NCBI RefSeq assembly: GCF_019795155.1
Contig: NZ_JAILYN010000009.1
Coordinates: 1 to 64,000 of the forward strand
Length of the DNA stretch: 64,000 bases
Source: Marinobacterium arenosum
GTDB lineage: Bacteria > Pseudomonadota > Gammaproteobacteria > Pseudomonadales > Balneatricaceae
Direction: 5' to 3'
Part shown: positions 35,433-44,575 of the stretch, piece by piece
Layout: the number at the start of each line of letters is the position of its first letter
How positions within the stretch are numbered: position 1 is the stretch's first letter
Position numbers and translations under genes: made by a program
Notes under the pieces: model-generated
Seen by the model: only the letters and a program-made list of their open reading frames with translations
What the model was told of the DNA's origin: nothing
Databases searched by the model: none

Positions 35433-36698
35433 ATGAGCGCAACCGGCAAGGTGATTTGGCTACTGTTGTTAGCGTTGCTGCCCCCGTTGACGGCCCAGGC
35501 GGCTCAGCCGAAGGGCTGGGCCTACCAGCTGTTCGTTGACCGCGAGCTCTGGCAGCAGCAGCGGATCGATGTGGCGGCCCGGCTGCAGAGCGGCCTCAGC
35601 ATCGACAACAGCGGCAATGAGCTGTTCAGTCGCGACGGTTTCAGCCTGAACCGGATCGAGCTGCTGCTGGAGAAACCGCTGCGCAGCCGGGTGGCGCCCG
35701 GCGGCTATGCCGATGCCGGCTCACGCCGGCCGAACTGGGATTGGGGTTTTCTGGTCGAGGCCCGCTACGGCGAGGACTTCAATCCGCTGTACGGTTTCGA
35801 CGACGACTGGGGCCTCAACCGGGCCCACCGCAATAAGCTGAGTCTGCCGCAGTGGCTGCTGAAGGGCTATGCCCCGCTCGGCGGCGGTACGGTGCTGCAA
35901 CTGGGTAACTTCGTCAGCCCGGTCGGTAACGAGGGGGATGCGCCGACCGATCCGCCGCAGCCGTTCTACAGCCGCAGTCTGGCCTACGAATATGGCCCCA
36001 AACGGCATGTTGGCGGATTGCTGTCGAGCCGGCTGCCGCTGGCAGACGAGTATGGCCTGTGGAGTGTCGATCTTGGCCTGGTACAGGGGTGGGACAACCT
36101 GCAGGACAACAACGATCGTCCCAGCCTGATCGCCGCGCTGCATCGGCGCAGCCGGGATAAACGGCTGGAGCTGGATATGGAGGCGATCTGGGGCGATGAG
36201 CAGTCGCAGGACGGCATCACCGATCAGCGGCCGTTCGTGGCATTGAGCGACGATGGCCGTGGGTTGGCGCGCAGTTTCTATTCGTTGAGCCTGCGCCACT
36301 GGCCGGATGCGGATAAACGTTGGCGTTATGTGCTGAACGCGGTGCATGGCCGCCAGCAGGGCGGCGACCCGGCGTTCGATGGCGGCAGCGACGGGCTGAT
36401 CGTCGAGGACAGCGAATGGTACGGCGCCAACGCGGCATTGATCCGGCAGTTGCGCGACGACCTGCAGTTGGCCGTCCGCTACGAGTGGTTCCGCGACCGC
36501 GATGGCGCCCATGCCGAGCGGGCCACCGGTATCAACCGCAGCTGGACCCTCAACCTGAGCTGGTACCCGCAGCCCTGGCTGCGGGTCCGGCCGGAACTGC
36601 GCTATGACCGTTTCGACGGCGCGTTCGGGGTGAACGAAATTTCAGGCAGCGATGCGGATCAACTGCGCTTCTCCATCGATGCCACGGTTTTTTTATAG
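35433..36698 (+). CDS. Outer-membrane beta-barrel porin-like protein (BBP2/alginate export type)
   Basis: A 421-residue protein with a signal peptide (about residues 1-24, LLLLALLPPLTAQAA) followed by alternating amphipathic strands and many aromatic residues, ending in SIDATVFL, a C-terminal phenylalanine-type barrel end. Motifs such as FGWDWGFLVEARYGED-like strands and LQLGNFVSPVGNEG resemble OmpL-like/BBP2 or alginate-export porins. The solute is unknown. It sits between parE and parC, 31 bp after the former, an unusual insertion into that cluster. Confidence 0.7.
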   Translation: MSATGKVIWLLLLALLPPLTAQAAQPKGWAYQLFVDRELWQQQRIDVAARLQSGLSIDNSGNELFSRDGFSLNRIELLLEKPLRSRVAPGGYADAGSRRPNWDWGFLVEARYGEDFNPLYGFDDDWGLNRAHRNKLSLPQWLLKGYAPLGGGTVLQLGNFVSPVGNEGDAPTDPPQPFYSRSLAYEYGPKRHVGGLLSSRLPLADEYGLWSVDLGLVQGWDNLQDNNDRPSLIAALHRRSRDKRLELDMEAIWGDEQSQDGITDQRPFVALSDDGRGLARSFYSLSLRHWPDADKRWRYVLNAVHGRQQGGDPAFDGGSDGLIVEDSEWYGANAALIRQLRDDLQLAVRYEWFRDRDGAHAERATGINRSWTLNLSWYPQPWLRVRPELRYDRFDGAFGVNEISGSDADQLRFSIDATVFL

Positions 36699-36811
36699 TT
36701 TTTCAGATTTATGTTCCCGATGTTTGAAAAAACGGCGGGAACCTGGGATTAGCGATCGGATGGTCGCGCCGCACCGGACGGCGCGGTTATCAATGGAAAC
36801 AAGGCAACTCG

Positions 36812-39085
36812 ATGAGTGTAGAGACCACCTTTGAAGGCGGCACCGAGCGCATCGCGCTGAGAGAGTTTACCGAGAAGGCGTATCTGGATTACTCCATGTA
36901 CGTGATTCTCGACCGCGCGCTACCGCATATCGGCGACGGCATGAAGCCGGTGCAGCGCCGTATCGTCTATGCGATGTCCGAACTGGGGCTGAAAGCCAGC
37001 GCCAAGTACAAGAAGTCCGCCCGTACCGTCGGCGACGTGCTGGGTAAGTTCCACCCGCACGGCGACTCCGCCTGCTACGAGGCGATGGTGTTGATGGCGC
37101 AGCCGTTCAGCTACCGCTACCCGCTGGTGGACGGCCAGGGCAACTGGGGCTCGCCGGACGATCCGAAATCGTTCGCCGCAATGCGTTACACCGAATCCCG
37201 CCTGGCGCGCTATGCCGAGGTACTGCTGCAGGAAGTAGGCCAGGGCACCGTCGAGTGGGTACCCAACTTCGACGGCACCCTGCGTGAACCGGAGGTGTTG
37301 CCGGCGCGGCTGCCGAACGTGCTGCTGAACGGCGGCACCGGCATCGCGGTCGGCATGGCCACCGATATCCCGCCACACAACCTGCGCGAGGTCGCCGCCG
37401 CCTGTATCCATCTGCTGGATAAGCCGCAATCGACCCTGGACGAGCTCTGCGAGCATGTTCTTGGGCCGGATATGCCGACCGAGGCGGAGATCATCACGCC
37501 GCGTAATGAATTGCGCAAGATCTATGAGACCGGTCGAGGTTCGCTGCGTATGCGCGCGGTATATGCCAGGGAGCAGGGTGATATCGTGATCAGCGCGCTG
37601 CCGCATCAGGTGTCCGGCAACAAGGTGCTGGAGCAGATCGCTCAGCAGATGCAGCAGAAGAAGCTGCCGATGGTGTCCGATCTGCGCGACGAGTCCGACC
37701 ATGAGAACCCGACCCGGCTGGTGATCGTGCCGCGTTCCAACCGGGTCGACGTCGATCAGCTGATGGCCCACCTGTTCGCCTCCACCGACCTGGAGCGCAC
37801 CTACCGGGTCAACCTGAACATGATCGGTATCGACGGCCGGCCGCAGGTCAAGGATCTGCGCCGGATTCTGGCCGAATGGCTGACCTGGCGTACCGACGTG
37901 GTGACCCGCCGCCTCAACCACCGGCTGGAGAAGGTGCTCGACCGGCTGCATATCCTCGACGGCTTGATGATCGCCTACCTCAATATCGACGAGGTGATCG
38001 AGATTATCCGCAACGAGGATGATCCCAGGGCGGAGATGGTGGCCCGCTTCAATATCAGCGAGCGCCAGGCCGACGCGATCCTCGACCTGAAACTGCGCCA
38101 CCTGGCCAAGCTGGAAGAGTTCAAGATCCGCGCCGAGCAGCAGGAGCTGGAAGAGGAACGCAAGCGGCTGGAGGAGACACTGGGCTCCGACACCCTGATG
38201 CGCAAACTGATCAAGGAGGAGATCGAGGAAGCGGCGGAAACTTACGGCGATGCGCGCCGCTCGCCGATCGTCGAGCGCGAAGAGGCGCAGGCGTTCAGCG
38301 AGAAGGACCTGCTCACCGCCGACCCGGTGACCGTGGTGCTCTCCAAGCAGGGTTGGGCACGTGCCGCCAAGGGCCACGATATCGACGCCGAAGGGCTCAG
38401 CTACAAGGCCGGTGACGGCTTCAAGCTGGCCTGCAAGGGCCGCATGAACCAGCCGACCCTGCTGCTCGACAGCACCGGACGCAGCTATACCGTCGACACC
38501 CACAGCCTGCCGTCGGCGCGTGGTCAGGGCGAGCCGATCACCGGCAAGATCTCGTTGCCGAAAGGCGCTACCGTCGATGCCGCGTTCAACGGCAAGGAGA
38601 GCGACCGGGTGCTGCTGGCCTCCGACGCCGGCTACGGCTTTATCGCCAGGATCGGTGACCTGACCAGCAAGACCAAGAACGGCAAGGCTGCACTGACCCT
38701 GCCGAAGGCCGCCCAGCTGGTACCGCCGGTGCCGCTGGGTAGTCGCGAGGATGCATTGATCGCGGCGGTCTCCAACGAGGGCCGACTGTTGTTGTTCCCG
38801 CTGTCCGAGCTGCCGCAACTGGCGCGCGGCAAGGGTAACAAGATGATCAATATCCCCAGCGCCCGTGCTGCGGCCCGCGAAGAGCTGATGGTCGCGATGG
38901 CGGTGCTGAGCCGCGAGGATACTCTGCAGGTGCATGCCGGCAAGCAGCACCTGAAGCTTAAGGGTGGCGATCTGGAGCACTATATCGGCGAACGCGGCCG
39001 GCGTGGCAACAAGCTGCCACGCGGCTACCAGCGGGTCGACCTCCTGGAGGTGATTCGCAGCGAGGAGCCGGCTCAGGAGGCTTGA
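36812..39085 (+). CDS. parC: DNA topoisomerase IV subunit A
   Basis: A 757-residue DNA-cleaving subunit. [15 protein letters not shown] and [13 protein letters not shown] lie in the winged helix and quinolone region, the catalytic tyrosine is in [16 protein letters not shown] near residue 125, and the C-terminal half holds a shortened beta-pinwheel lacking a GyrA box. Length suits ParC rather than GyrA. The serine at the usual quinolone-sensitive position is present (GDSACYE). A terminator follows. Confidence 0.96.
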   Translation: MSVETTFEGGTERIALREFTEKAYLDYSMYVILDRALPHIGDGMKPVQRRIVYAMSELGLKASAKYKKSARTVGDVLGKFHPHGDSACYEAMVLMAQPFSYRYPLVDGQGNWGSPDDPKSFAAMRYTESRLARYAEVLLQEVGQGTVEWVPNFDGTLREPEVLPARLPNVLLNGGTGIAVGMATDIPPHNLREVAAACIHLLDKPQSTLDELCEHVLGPDMPTEAEIITPRNELRKIYETGRGSLRMRAVYAREQGDIVISALPHQVSGNKVLEQIAQQMQQKKLPMVSDLRDESDHENPTRLVIVPRSNRVDVDQLMAHLFASTDLERTYRVNLNMIGIDGRPQVKDLRRILAEWLTWRTDVVTRRLNHRLEKVLDRLHILDGLMIAYLNIDEVIEIIRNEDDPRAEMVARFNISERQADAILDLKLRHLAKLEEFKIRAEQQELEEERKRLEETLGSDTLMRKLIKEEIEEAAETYGDARRSPIVEREEAQAFSEKDLLTADPVTVVLSKQGWARAAKGHDIDAEGLSYKAGDGFKLACKGRMNQPTLLLDSTGRSYTVDTHSLPSARGQGEPITGKISLPKGATVDAAFNGKESDRVLLASDAGYGFIARIGDLTSKTKNGKAALTLPKAAQLVPPVPLGSREDALIAAVSNEGRLLLFPLSELPQLARGKGNKMINIPSARAAAREELMVAMAVLSREDTLQVHAGKQHLKLKGGDLEHYIGERGRRGNKLPRGYQRVDLLEVIRSEEPAQEA

Positions 39086-39119
39086 GCGACATCAAGTCTG
39101 CTGAGGATGGTAAGCCATC

Positions 39120-39159
39120 TAAAAAACCGCAGTGCGCGTCGGCCGCTGCGGTTTTTTTA
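39120..39159 (+). terminator. Rho-independent terminator after parC
   Basis: AAAAAACCGCAG and CTGCGGTTTTTTT pair around a GC-rich centre, with a seven-T tail, 35 bp past the parC stop. Confidence 0.93.
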
Positions 39160-39312
39160 ATGCTGCTATTTGTCGGTATAGGCCGAGCGGATAAGCGGGG
39201 AATACGGGAATTGCCATGAGTTCTGTCCGTGAATGTTTTCCCTGTCCGGCGACTCGGCTATGCTCGACTGATTTAACGGCGCCAGCCGAACGAAAGGAAC
39301 TGGAGGAAACGG

Positions 39313-41052
39313 ATGAGCCAATCGCTGAGCTACACCATCGTCGATACCGGACAGACCACTTACTACGATGTGGATAGCGTCATCGGCAGACCCGCCGAGG
39401 GGGCCGCGTTCTACGGTCAGGATGCCCAGTACCAGGGGGTGCAGGCGTCCTATCAGGATAACGGCGACGGTACCGTCAGCGACCTGAATACCGGCCTGAT
39501 GTGGGCCCAGGCACCGACTGGCGACATCACCTACAGCGAGGCGGTGGCCGGCGCCGATTCGTTCTCGCTGGCCGGCTACGATGATTGGCGCCTGCCGACC
39601 CTCAAGGAGCTGTACTCGTTGATGGATTTCAGCGGCTACACCGGTCAGGATGCCGACAGCTCCAGCCCCTATCTGGACAGCGGCGTGTTCGGCTTCGAAT
39701 ACGGTGATACCAGCGCGGGTGATCGCTTTATCGATGCCCAGTACTGGACTTCCACCGAGTACGTCTCTACCACCATGAACGGCGATGCGACCACGTTCGG
39801 GGTTAACTTCGCCGACGGCCGGATCAAGGGCTATCCCAACGGTCTGTCCGCCGGCAGTACCGATATGGAGCGCTACGTGCGCTATGTGCGTGGCAACGAG
39901 GATTATGGCGTTAACGACTTCACCGACAACGGCGACGGCACCGTCAGCGATCAGGCCACCGATCTGATGTGGCTGCAGGCCGACAGTGGCGAGGCGCTGA
40001 GCTGGCGGGATGCACTGGCCTGGGCGGAAAACCTGGAGTACGGCGGCTACGACGACTGGCGGCTGCCCAACGCCAAGGAGCTGCAGAGCCTGGTCGATTA
40101 CAGCCGCTCGCCGGATACCACCAACTCCGCCGCCATCGATCCGCTGTTCGAAACCACCAATATCGGCAGTGAAGCTGCGCCCGAATACGGCTTCTACTGG
40201 AGCGGCACCACCCATGTCGAGGGCAACAGCGGTGATCATGCGGTCTACCTGTCGTTCGGCCGGGCACTGGGCTGGATGGAGCAGGGCGGCGACTACACGT
40301 TGATGGATGTGCATGGTGCCGGCGCCCAGCGCAGCGATCCGAAAAGCGGTGATCCGGACGACTACCCCTACGGCTTCGGCCCGCAGGGCGACGTGATCCG
40401 GATCTACAACTACGCCCGGGCGGTACGTGACGACGACAGTCCCGACACCGGTACGGCGGGTAGTGACAGCTGGACCTCGACCATCGCCGACGAGACCTTC
40501 GATGGCGGCGATGGCACCGATACGGTGGTGTTCAGTCTGGATCGCAGCAACTATACGGTCACTCAGCAGGACGACGACAGCATTACCGTGAACGGTCCCG
40601 AAGGTAACGATACGCTGGTGAATATCGAGCGGATGCACTTCAACGACCAGGCGCTGGCGTTCGATACCGACGGCGTCGCCGGCCAGAGCTACCGGCTCTA
40701 CAAGGCAGCCTTCGACCGCCAGCCGGACAGCGAAGGGCTGGGCTTCTGGATCGACGCGATGGACAACGGCGATGCCTTGCAGGGCGTCGCCAGCGGTTTC
40801 ATCAACAGTGCCGAGTTCCGCCAGCTGTACGGCGAGGACACCAGCAACAGCGAATTCCTGACCGCGCTCTACCAGAATGTGCTGGACCGTGATCCGGACG
40901 GCGACGGCTTCGCCTGGTGGCTGGACGTGCTGGATTCGGCTGCCGACAGCCGCGAAGGGGTGCTGGTCGGTTTCAGCGAAAGTGCCGAGAACCAGCAGAA
41001 CGTTGCCAGCCAGATCGCCGACGGGATCTCTTACGACGTTTGGCTGGGTTGA
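39313..41052 (+). CDS. Double DUF1566 (Lcl-type) protein with C-terminal DUF4214, probably secreted
   Basis: A 579-residue acidic protein without a Sec signal peptide. Two DUF1566 units (about 47-195 and 200-385) each begin with a near-identical motif (DNGDGTVSDLNTGLMWAQ; DNGDGTVSDQATDLMWLQ) and contain YDDWRLPTLKEL / YDDWRLPNAKEL. A glycine/aspartate-rich linker (about 390-450) leads to DUF4214 (about 455-575: YRLYKAAFDRQPDSEGLGFW; NVLDRDPDGDGFAWWLDVLD). DUF4214 often ends type I-secreted or surface proteins, so export by a type I system is inferred; no exporter lies nearby. DUF1566 resembles a C-type-lectin-like fold. GGAGG precedes the ATG. Confidence 0.8.
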   Translation: MSQSLSYTIVDTGQTTYYDVDSVIGRPAEGAAFYGQDAQYQGVQASYQDNGDGTVSDLNTGLMWAQAPTGDITYSEAVAGADSFSLAGYDDWRLPTLKELYSLMDFSGYTGQDADSSSPYLDSGVFGFEYGDTSAGDRFIDAQYWTSTEYVSTTMNGDATTFGVNFADGRIKGYPNGLSAGSTDMERYVRYVRGNEDYGVNDFTDNGDGTVSDQATDLMWLQADSGEALSWRDALAWAENLEYGGYDDWRLPNAKELQSLVDYSRSPDTTNSAAIDPLFETTNIGSEAAPEYGFYWSGTTHVEGNSGDHAVYLSFGRALGWMEQGGDYTLMDVHGAGAQRSDPKSGDPDDYPYGFGPQGDVIRIYNYARAVRDDDSPDTGTAGSDSWTSTIADETFDGGDGTDTVVFSLDRSNYTVTQQDDDSITVNGPEGNDTLVNIERMHFNDQALAFDTDGVAGQSYRLYKAAFDRQPDSEGLGFWIDAMDNGDALQGVASGFINSAEFRQLYGEDTSNSEFLTALYQNVLDRDPDGDGFAWWLDVLDSAADSREGVLVGFSESAENQQNVASQIADGISYDVWLG

Positions 41053-41092
41053 TGGCGGGTAGGGTACGCGGAAGCGGCCCTTGGAAAGCGAT

Positions 41093-41125
41093 TTGTAAGT
41101 TAACAGCTTACAGTGAACAGATTGG
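41093..41125. repeat. Degenerate AGTTAAC-type heptamers
   Basis: AGTTAAC, AGCTTAC, AGTGAAC and AGATTGG follow one another in 7-base steps between the DUF1566 gene stop and its terminator. They match the opposite-strand form seen after cpdA. Confidence 0.5.
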
Positions 41126-41161
41126 AAAACCGCAGCGGCCCCGGTCGCTGCGGTTTTTTAT
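41126..41161 (+). terminator. Rho-independent terminator after the DUF1566 protein gene
   Basis: AAAACCGCAGCG and CGCTGCGGTTTTTT form a stem with a short GC loop and six T, 75 bp after the stop. Confidence 0.9.
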
Positions 41162-41285
41162 GGCAGGGCACTCGCCTATTTCATGACAAATGGCAGGCTG
41201 TGGCTTTGGGATGGATACCCGGGAGCCTGAACACTCGCTCCCCGATTGGCGAAATTATTTTTAGAAAAACCACAAAAATAATATC

Positions 41286-41291
41286 TATACT
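41286..41291 (+). promoter_or_regulatory. Candidate -10 of the ferritin-like/lodAB operon
   Basis: TATACT lies in a markedly AT-rich stretch (41250-41291) 150 bp upstream of the operon. No convincing -35 is seen at normal spacing. The rest of 41162-41440 shows no gene. Confidence 0.3.
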
Positions 41292-41440
41292 GGTTGGACG
41301 CGCAGGAAGCGCACTGAGATGCACCGGGCTGAGTTGTAGCGATTCGCTGACCGGGTGCGTTGGGCTGTTCAGAGCTGGCAGCGGGATGTAACAAGTCTTC
41401 GCCCCTGCGCTGTGATCGCAACCCCATAAAGGATTATGCA

Positions 41441-42727
41441 ATGACAACTCAGCCCTACCCGTCGCAGTGCCTGTGCGACGTCTTCTCGAAGCAATACACC
41501 CCGATTAGCACGCTGGAAGAGCTCCGTACCTACCTGCAAAGCGCAGTCACCCTGGAGTTCGCAACCATCCCCGCTTACCTGACCGCGCTCTACTCGATGA
41601 AAGAGGTCGATGGCGATGCCTACCGGTTGACCCGCAGTGTCGCCCTGGAAGAGATGTTCCATGTCTACCAGGCCGCCAACCTGTTGATCGCGGTGGGCGG
41701 GATTCCCCGCTTTACCGGCGAGGATACGCCGACCTATCCGACCTTCATTCCCAACGGCGACAAGGAAGCGACGCCCTATATCGGTCTGCGTGCGGCGACA
41801 CCCGAGGTGTACCGGGATGTGTTCATGCGCATCGAAACCCCGGCGCCGGCGGAGGCACCGCCGGAGGATGAAAATATCCGCACCATCGGCCAGTTCTACA
41901 AGGCGATCGAGCTGGGTCTGGAATACCTTGAAGCGCAGATGCCGGCGGGTGAGACCATCTTCCACAACGCGCCGGGCTACACCCAGACCACCGACTTCTA
42001 TATCGGCAAGGGCGGCGGCTATATCGTCAAGGTCACCGACCTGGCCAGCGCCAAGCTGGCGATCCGCCAGATCGTCGAGCAGGGCGAAGGCGCGGTCAAA
42101 CCGGGCGAGCCGCTGGTGCCGACCGAGGCTTGGGGTGCCTACAACCATTACGGCAATCGCATCGATGGCAACTATGGGCCGATTCTCGGCTCGGAGCCCT
42201 ACGAGCTGTCCCATTACTTCAAGTTCAAGCGGATCGCCGACGGCTCGGCGCCGTTGCCGGCAACCTATCCGATCGTGGCGCTGCCCAAGCGCGACAACTA
42301 TCAGGGCGATGCCGCCGAACTCTGCGATCTGTTCAACGGTTTCTATTCCGTGTTCCTGCGGGCCATGGAGCAGGCCTTCTCCGATGATCCCGCCAAGCAG
42401 AAGCTCTATTTCCAGACCGCGTTACCGATCATGCATGCCGTGTTGCCGACCCTGGCGCAGCAGATGATGCAGACCTGTGTCTGGGAACAGGGCAGCGCCT
42501 CGGCGGGGCCGAACGCCGCGCCCACCTGGCAGTACCGCGATGAGCCGCTGCTGGCGGTGCAGGCCGAGACCCAGGCGCTGGTCGCCCGACTGCAGCTGGC
42601 GGAACGTCAGGCCCGCACGGTTACGGAAACCGCCACCCTGCAGACGATGCTGGGCGTGCTGGAGTCGGTGAAAGAGCAGGCCGACCAGATGGTCGCGGTA
42701 GCCAATGTGACCGGCTGCTCGCTCTGA
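41441..42727 (+). CDS. Ferritin-like domain protein (VioB/iminophenyl-pyruvate dimer synthase-like)
   Basis: A 428-residue protein. The N-terminal half is the ferritin-like domain of PF12902 type: helix one has VTLEFATIPAYLTALYSM (E39), helix two ALEEMFHVYQAANLL (E70/E71, H74), giving an ExxH metal-site pattern. This family includes the N-terminal part of VioB, RebD and StaD, which couple imines made by an amino acid oxidase. The C-terminal part (from about 270) is helical and ends in CSL. There is no signal peptide. It is 50 bp upstream of a LodA-type oxidase and clearly in its operon. ATG at 41441 follows AAAGGA. Whether it is a catalyst or metal/electron partner is unknown. Confidence 0.8.
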   Translation: MTTQPYPSQCLCDVFSKQYTPISTLEELRTYLQSAVTLEFATIPAYLTALYSMKEVDGDAYRLTRSVALEEMFHVYQAANLLIAVGGIPRFTGEDTPTYPTFIPNGDKEATPYIGLRAATPEVYRDVFMRIETPAPAEAPPEDENIRTIGQFYKAIELGLEYLEAQMPAGETIFHNAPGYTQTTDFYIGKGGGYIVKVTDLASAKLAIRQIVEQGEGAVKPGEPLVPTEAWGAYNHYGNRIDGNYGPILGSEPYELSHYFKFKRIADGSAPLPATYPIVALPKRDNYQGDAAELCDLFNGFYSVFLRAMEQAFSDDPAKQKLYFQTALPIMHAVLPTLAQQMMQTCVWEQGSASAGPNAAPTWQYRDEPLLAVQAETQALVARLQLAERQARTVTETATLQTMLGVLESVKEQADQMVAVANVTGCSL

Positions 42728-42778
42728 GCGCAGCGGACCATGGCGAAGGAAAATAGCTAAAGGATGAATGGAACCGTT

Positions 42779-44575
42779 ATGAGCAACGTAACTTACAAGA
42801 TCTATCCGGCAATCGGTATCGCACGTGTGGGCACCAGCGACGAATATTACCTCTGTCCGACCGAGGAGGGCGCACTGCCGACCAACCTGGATGGCAGCCC
42901 GTTCGATGCCGCCAGTTTTCGCGATGGCCAGGGCCGGATGAAGCGCCAGGCCGCTCATTTCCAGATCTACCAGGTGGATGAGCAGGGTAGGGCGACGCCG
43001 CTGGACCTGACTTCGGCGGAGGTGGAACGGCTGGAATGGGATGTCCACTTGGCCAATAAAAAGCCGATCTGGTACCAGTTCCAGACCAGCCAGGGCGAGG
43101 ACGGCTACGCGTCGAACCACCCGCTGCGCAATGCCGAGGTCAGCGATCCCGAACAGCGGGTACGGCTGATCACCGATCCGGGCCCGCGGACCCTGTGGCT
43201 GGATGCCGAGGGCGGCGGGTTGAGCAGTGCCGAATTTGACCGGCAGAGCACCCCCGACGCCGCACACCGCTTCCCGCCGCAGGGGCTCAAGCCCTGGCAG
43301 ATCGACACCCTGGGCGGGATGCGGCTGATGGCGGATGGCTCGCTGCATGTGCTGGGCGGTCATGGTCACTCCGGTACCCTGAAGGAGGATCGTTCGCTGC
43401 CCGAGTACGCCAACAACGACGGCTGGTTCGATGACACGTCGGATGGCCCGGTGGCCGCCCGGCTGTGGATCAACGGCAATGAGGTGCCGGTCGAACCGGC
43501 CTGGGTGCTGGTCGGCCCGCCGTCCTATGCGCCGCAGGTCGCCAATCTGGTCACCCTGTACGACACCATTTTCGATATCGCCGTGCGCAAGCAGGGGGCG
43601 GCACCGGAGATCTTCAGCAACGGCATGTGGAACAGCGGGCCGAATGGCTTCAAGCCGAGCTTCGAAACCCATATCAAGCCGATTCTCAAACGCGGTGAAG
43701 GTTACCCCTGGGTGGTGGCGATCCCGCCCAAGCCGCACCGTTTCAACATCGACATGCTGGGCGATCCGGATACCGGCTACAACGGTCTGCGCCAGCGTAT
43801 CCTCGGTTACCTGCGCGGGCCCGGCGAAGAGAACGAACTGATCTCGTCGAAGGGCGGCACCATGATGCCCTACCTGGCCGGCGACGCCAGTATCGTGGCT
43901 GGCCAGCAAACCTCGAAGTTCCTGCGCCTGACCGATACCCAGTACTTCATACTGTCGCAGTGGGCCGAGGGGCATTTCGAACCGGGCGCGGCGGATGCGC
44001 GCAACGCCGGCGAGGCGTTGACCCGCGGCGTATTGAACAACTGCGTCGGCGGTGCGTTCTCGCCGGGCATCGAGATGACCTGGATCTCCCGCTTGCCGCA
44101 GATCTACGACGCCCCGTTCCGGATTCGGCATAAGCAGGATGTCGACTGGCCGCTGGACCTGGGCTGGGATTTTGCCGCCGGCATGGAACCGGGCGATATC
44201 ACCAAGTTGATGGCGATCCCCTGGCAGGCCGATTTCAACGAATGCTCGGCGCAGCCGATCGACGGCCGCACGCTCTGGTGGTGGCCGGCGCAACGGCCGC
44301 TCTATGTCTATCGCAAGTGTGAAGGCGTAGAGCAGCTCGAGCCGGCCGACAGCATCTACCAGATGGTGCTGGACGGGCAGATCGAGCAGAAGCCCTGGGT
44401 GGGTGTGGACTACGACATGAATGCGCCCAACTTCGTTAGCTTTGCCGACAATATCGATATGGTGGAGAAGTGGCACGACCTGGAGTTTGTGCTGGATGAA
44501 GGGGAGCCCGGCAAACCGGCGCTGGTTGCCGTAGCCGGTGCTGCCGAGGTGAAGAAGTCGCACCATGACCGTTAG
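42779..44575 (+). CDS. lodA: LodA/GoxA-family CTQ-dependent amino acid oxidase
   Basis: A 598-residue protein beginning MSNVTYKIYPAIGIARVGTS, the hallmark LodA N terminus. LodA (L-lysine epsilon-oxidase) and GoxA (glycine oxidase) carry a cysteine tryptophylquinone made from one Cys and one Trp. The best candidates here are the Cys in WQADFNECSAQPI (about residue 489) and the Trp in MVEKWHDLEFV (about 565). CVGGAFSPGIEMTW near residue 405 is also family-conserved. Reaction: oxidative deamination with H2O2 release. No signal peptide is seen. An alternative ATG lies at 42764; neither has an ideal binding site. The substrate is not predictable from sequence. The gene overlaps lodB by 11 bp. Confidence 0.88.
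   Translation: MSNVTYKIYPAIGIARVGTSDEYYLCPTEEGALPTNLDGSPFDAASFRDGQGRMKRQAAHFQIYQVDEQGRATPLDLTSAEVERLEWDVHLANKKPIWYQFQTSQGEDGYASNHPLRNAEVSDPEQRVRLITDPGPRTLWLDAEGGGLSSAEFDRQSTPDAAHRFPPQGLKPWQIDTLGGMRLMADGSLHVLGGHGHSGTLKEDRSLPEYANNDGWFDDTSDGPVAARLWINGNEVPVEPAWVLVGPPSYAPQVANLVTLYDTIFDIAVRKQGAAPEIFSNGMWNSGPNGFKPSFETHIKPILKRGEGYPWVVAIPPKPHRFNIDMLGDPDTGYNGLRQRILGYLRGPGEENELISSKGGTMMPYLAGDASIVAGQQTSKFLRLTDTQYFILSQWAEGHFEPGAADARNAGEALTRGVLNNCVGGAFSPGIEMTWISRLPQIYDAPFRIRHKQDVDWPLDLGWDFAAGMEPGDITKLMAIPWQADFNECSAQPIDGRTLWWWPAQRPLYVYRKCEGVEQLEPADSIYQMVLDGQIEQKPWVGVDYDMNAPNFVSFADNIDMVEKWHDLEFVLDEGEPGKPALVAVAGAAEVKKSHHDR

Noticed and set aside
36920-38980. 686-codon open frame antisense to parC
   Set aside because: The plus strand encodes intact ParC with all motifs; the antisense product has no recognisable domain and a composition typical of shadow frames.
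33510-39085. Chromosome origin near gyrB/gyrA-like genes
   Set aside because: Gene lengths and motifs identify parE and parC, not gyrB and gyrA; no dnaA or dnaN and no clustered DnaA boxes are present.
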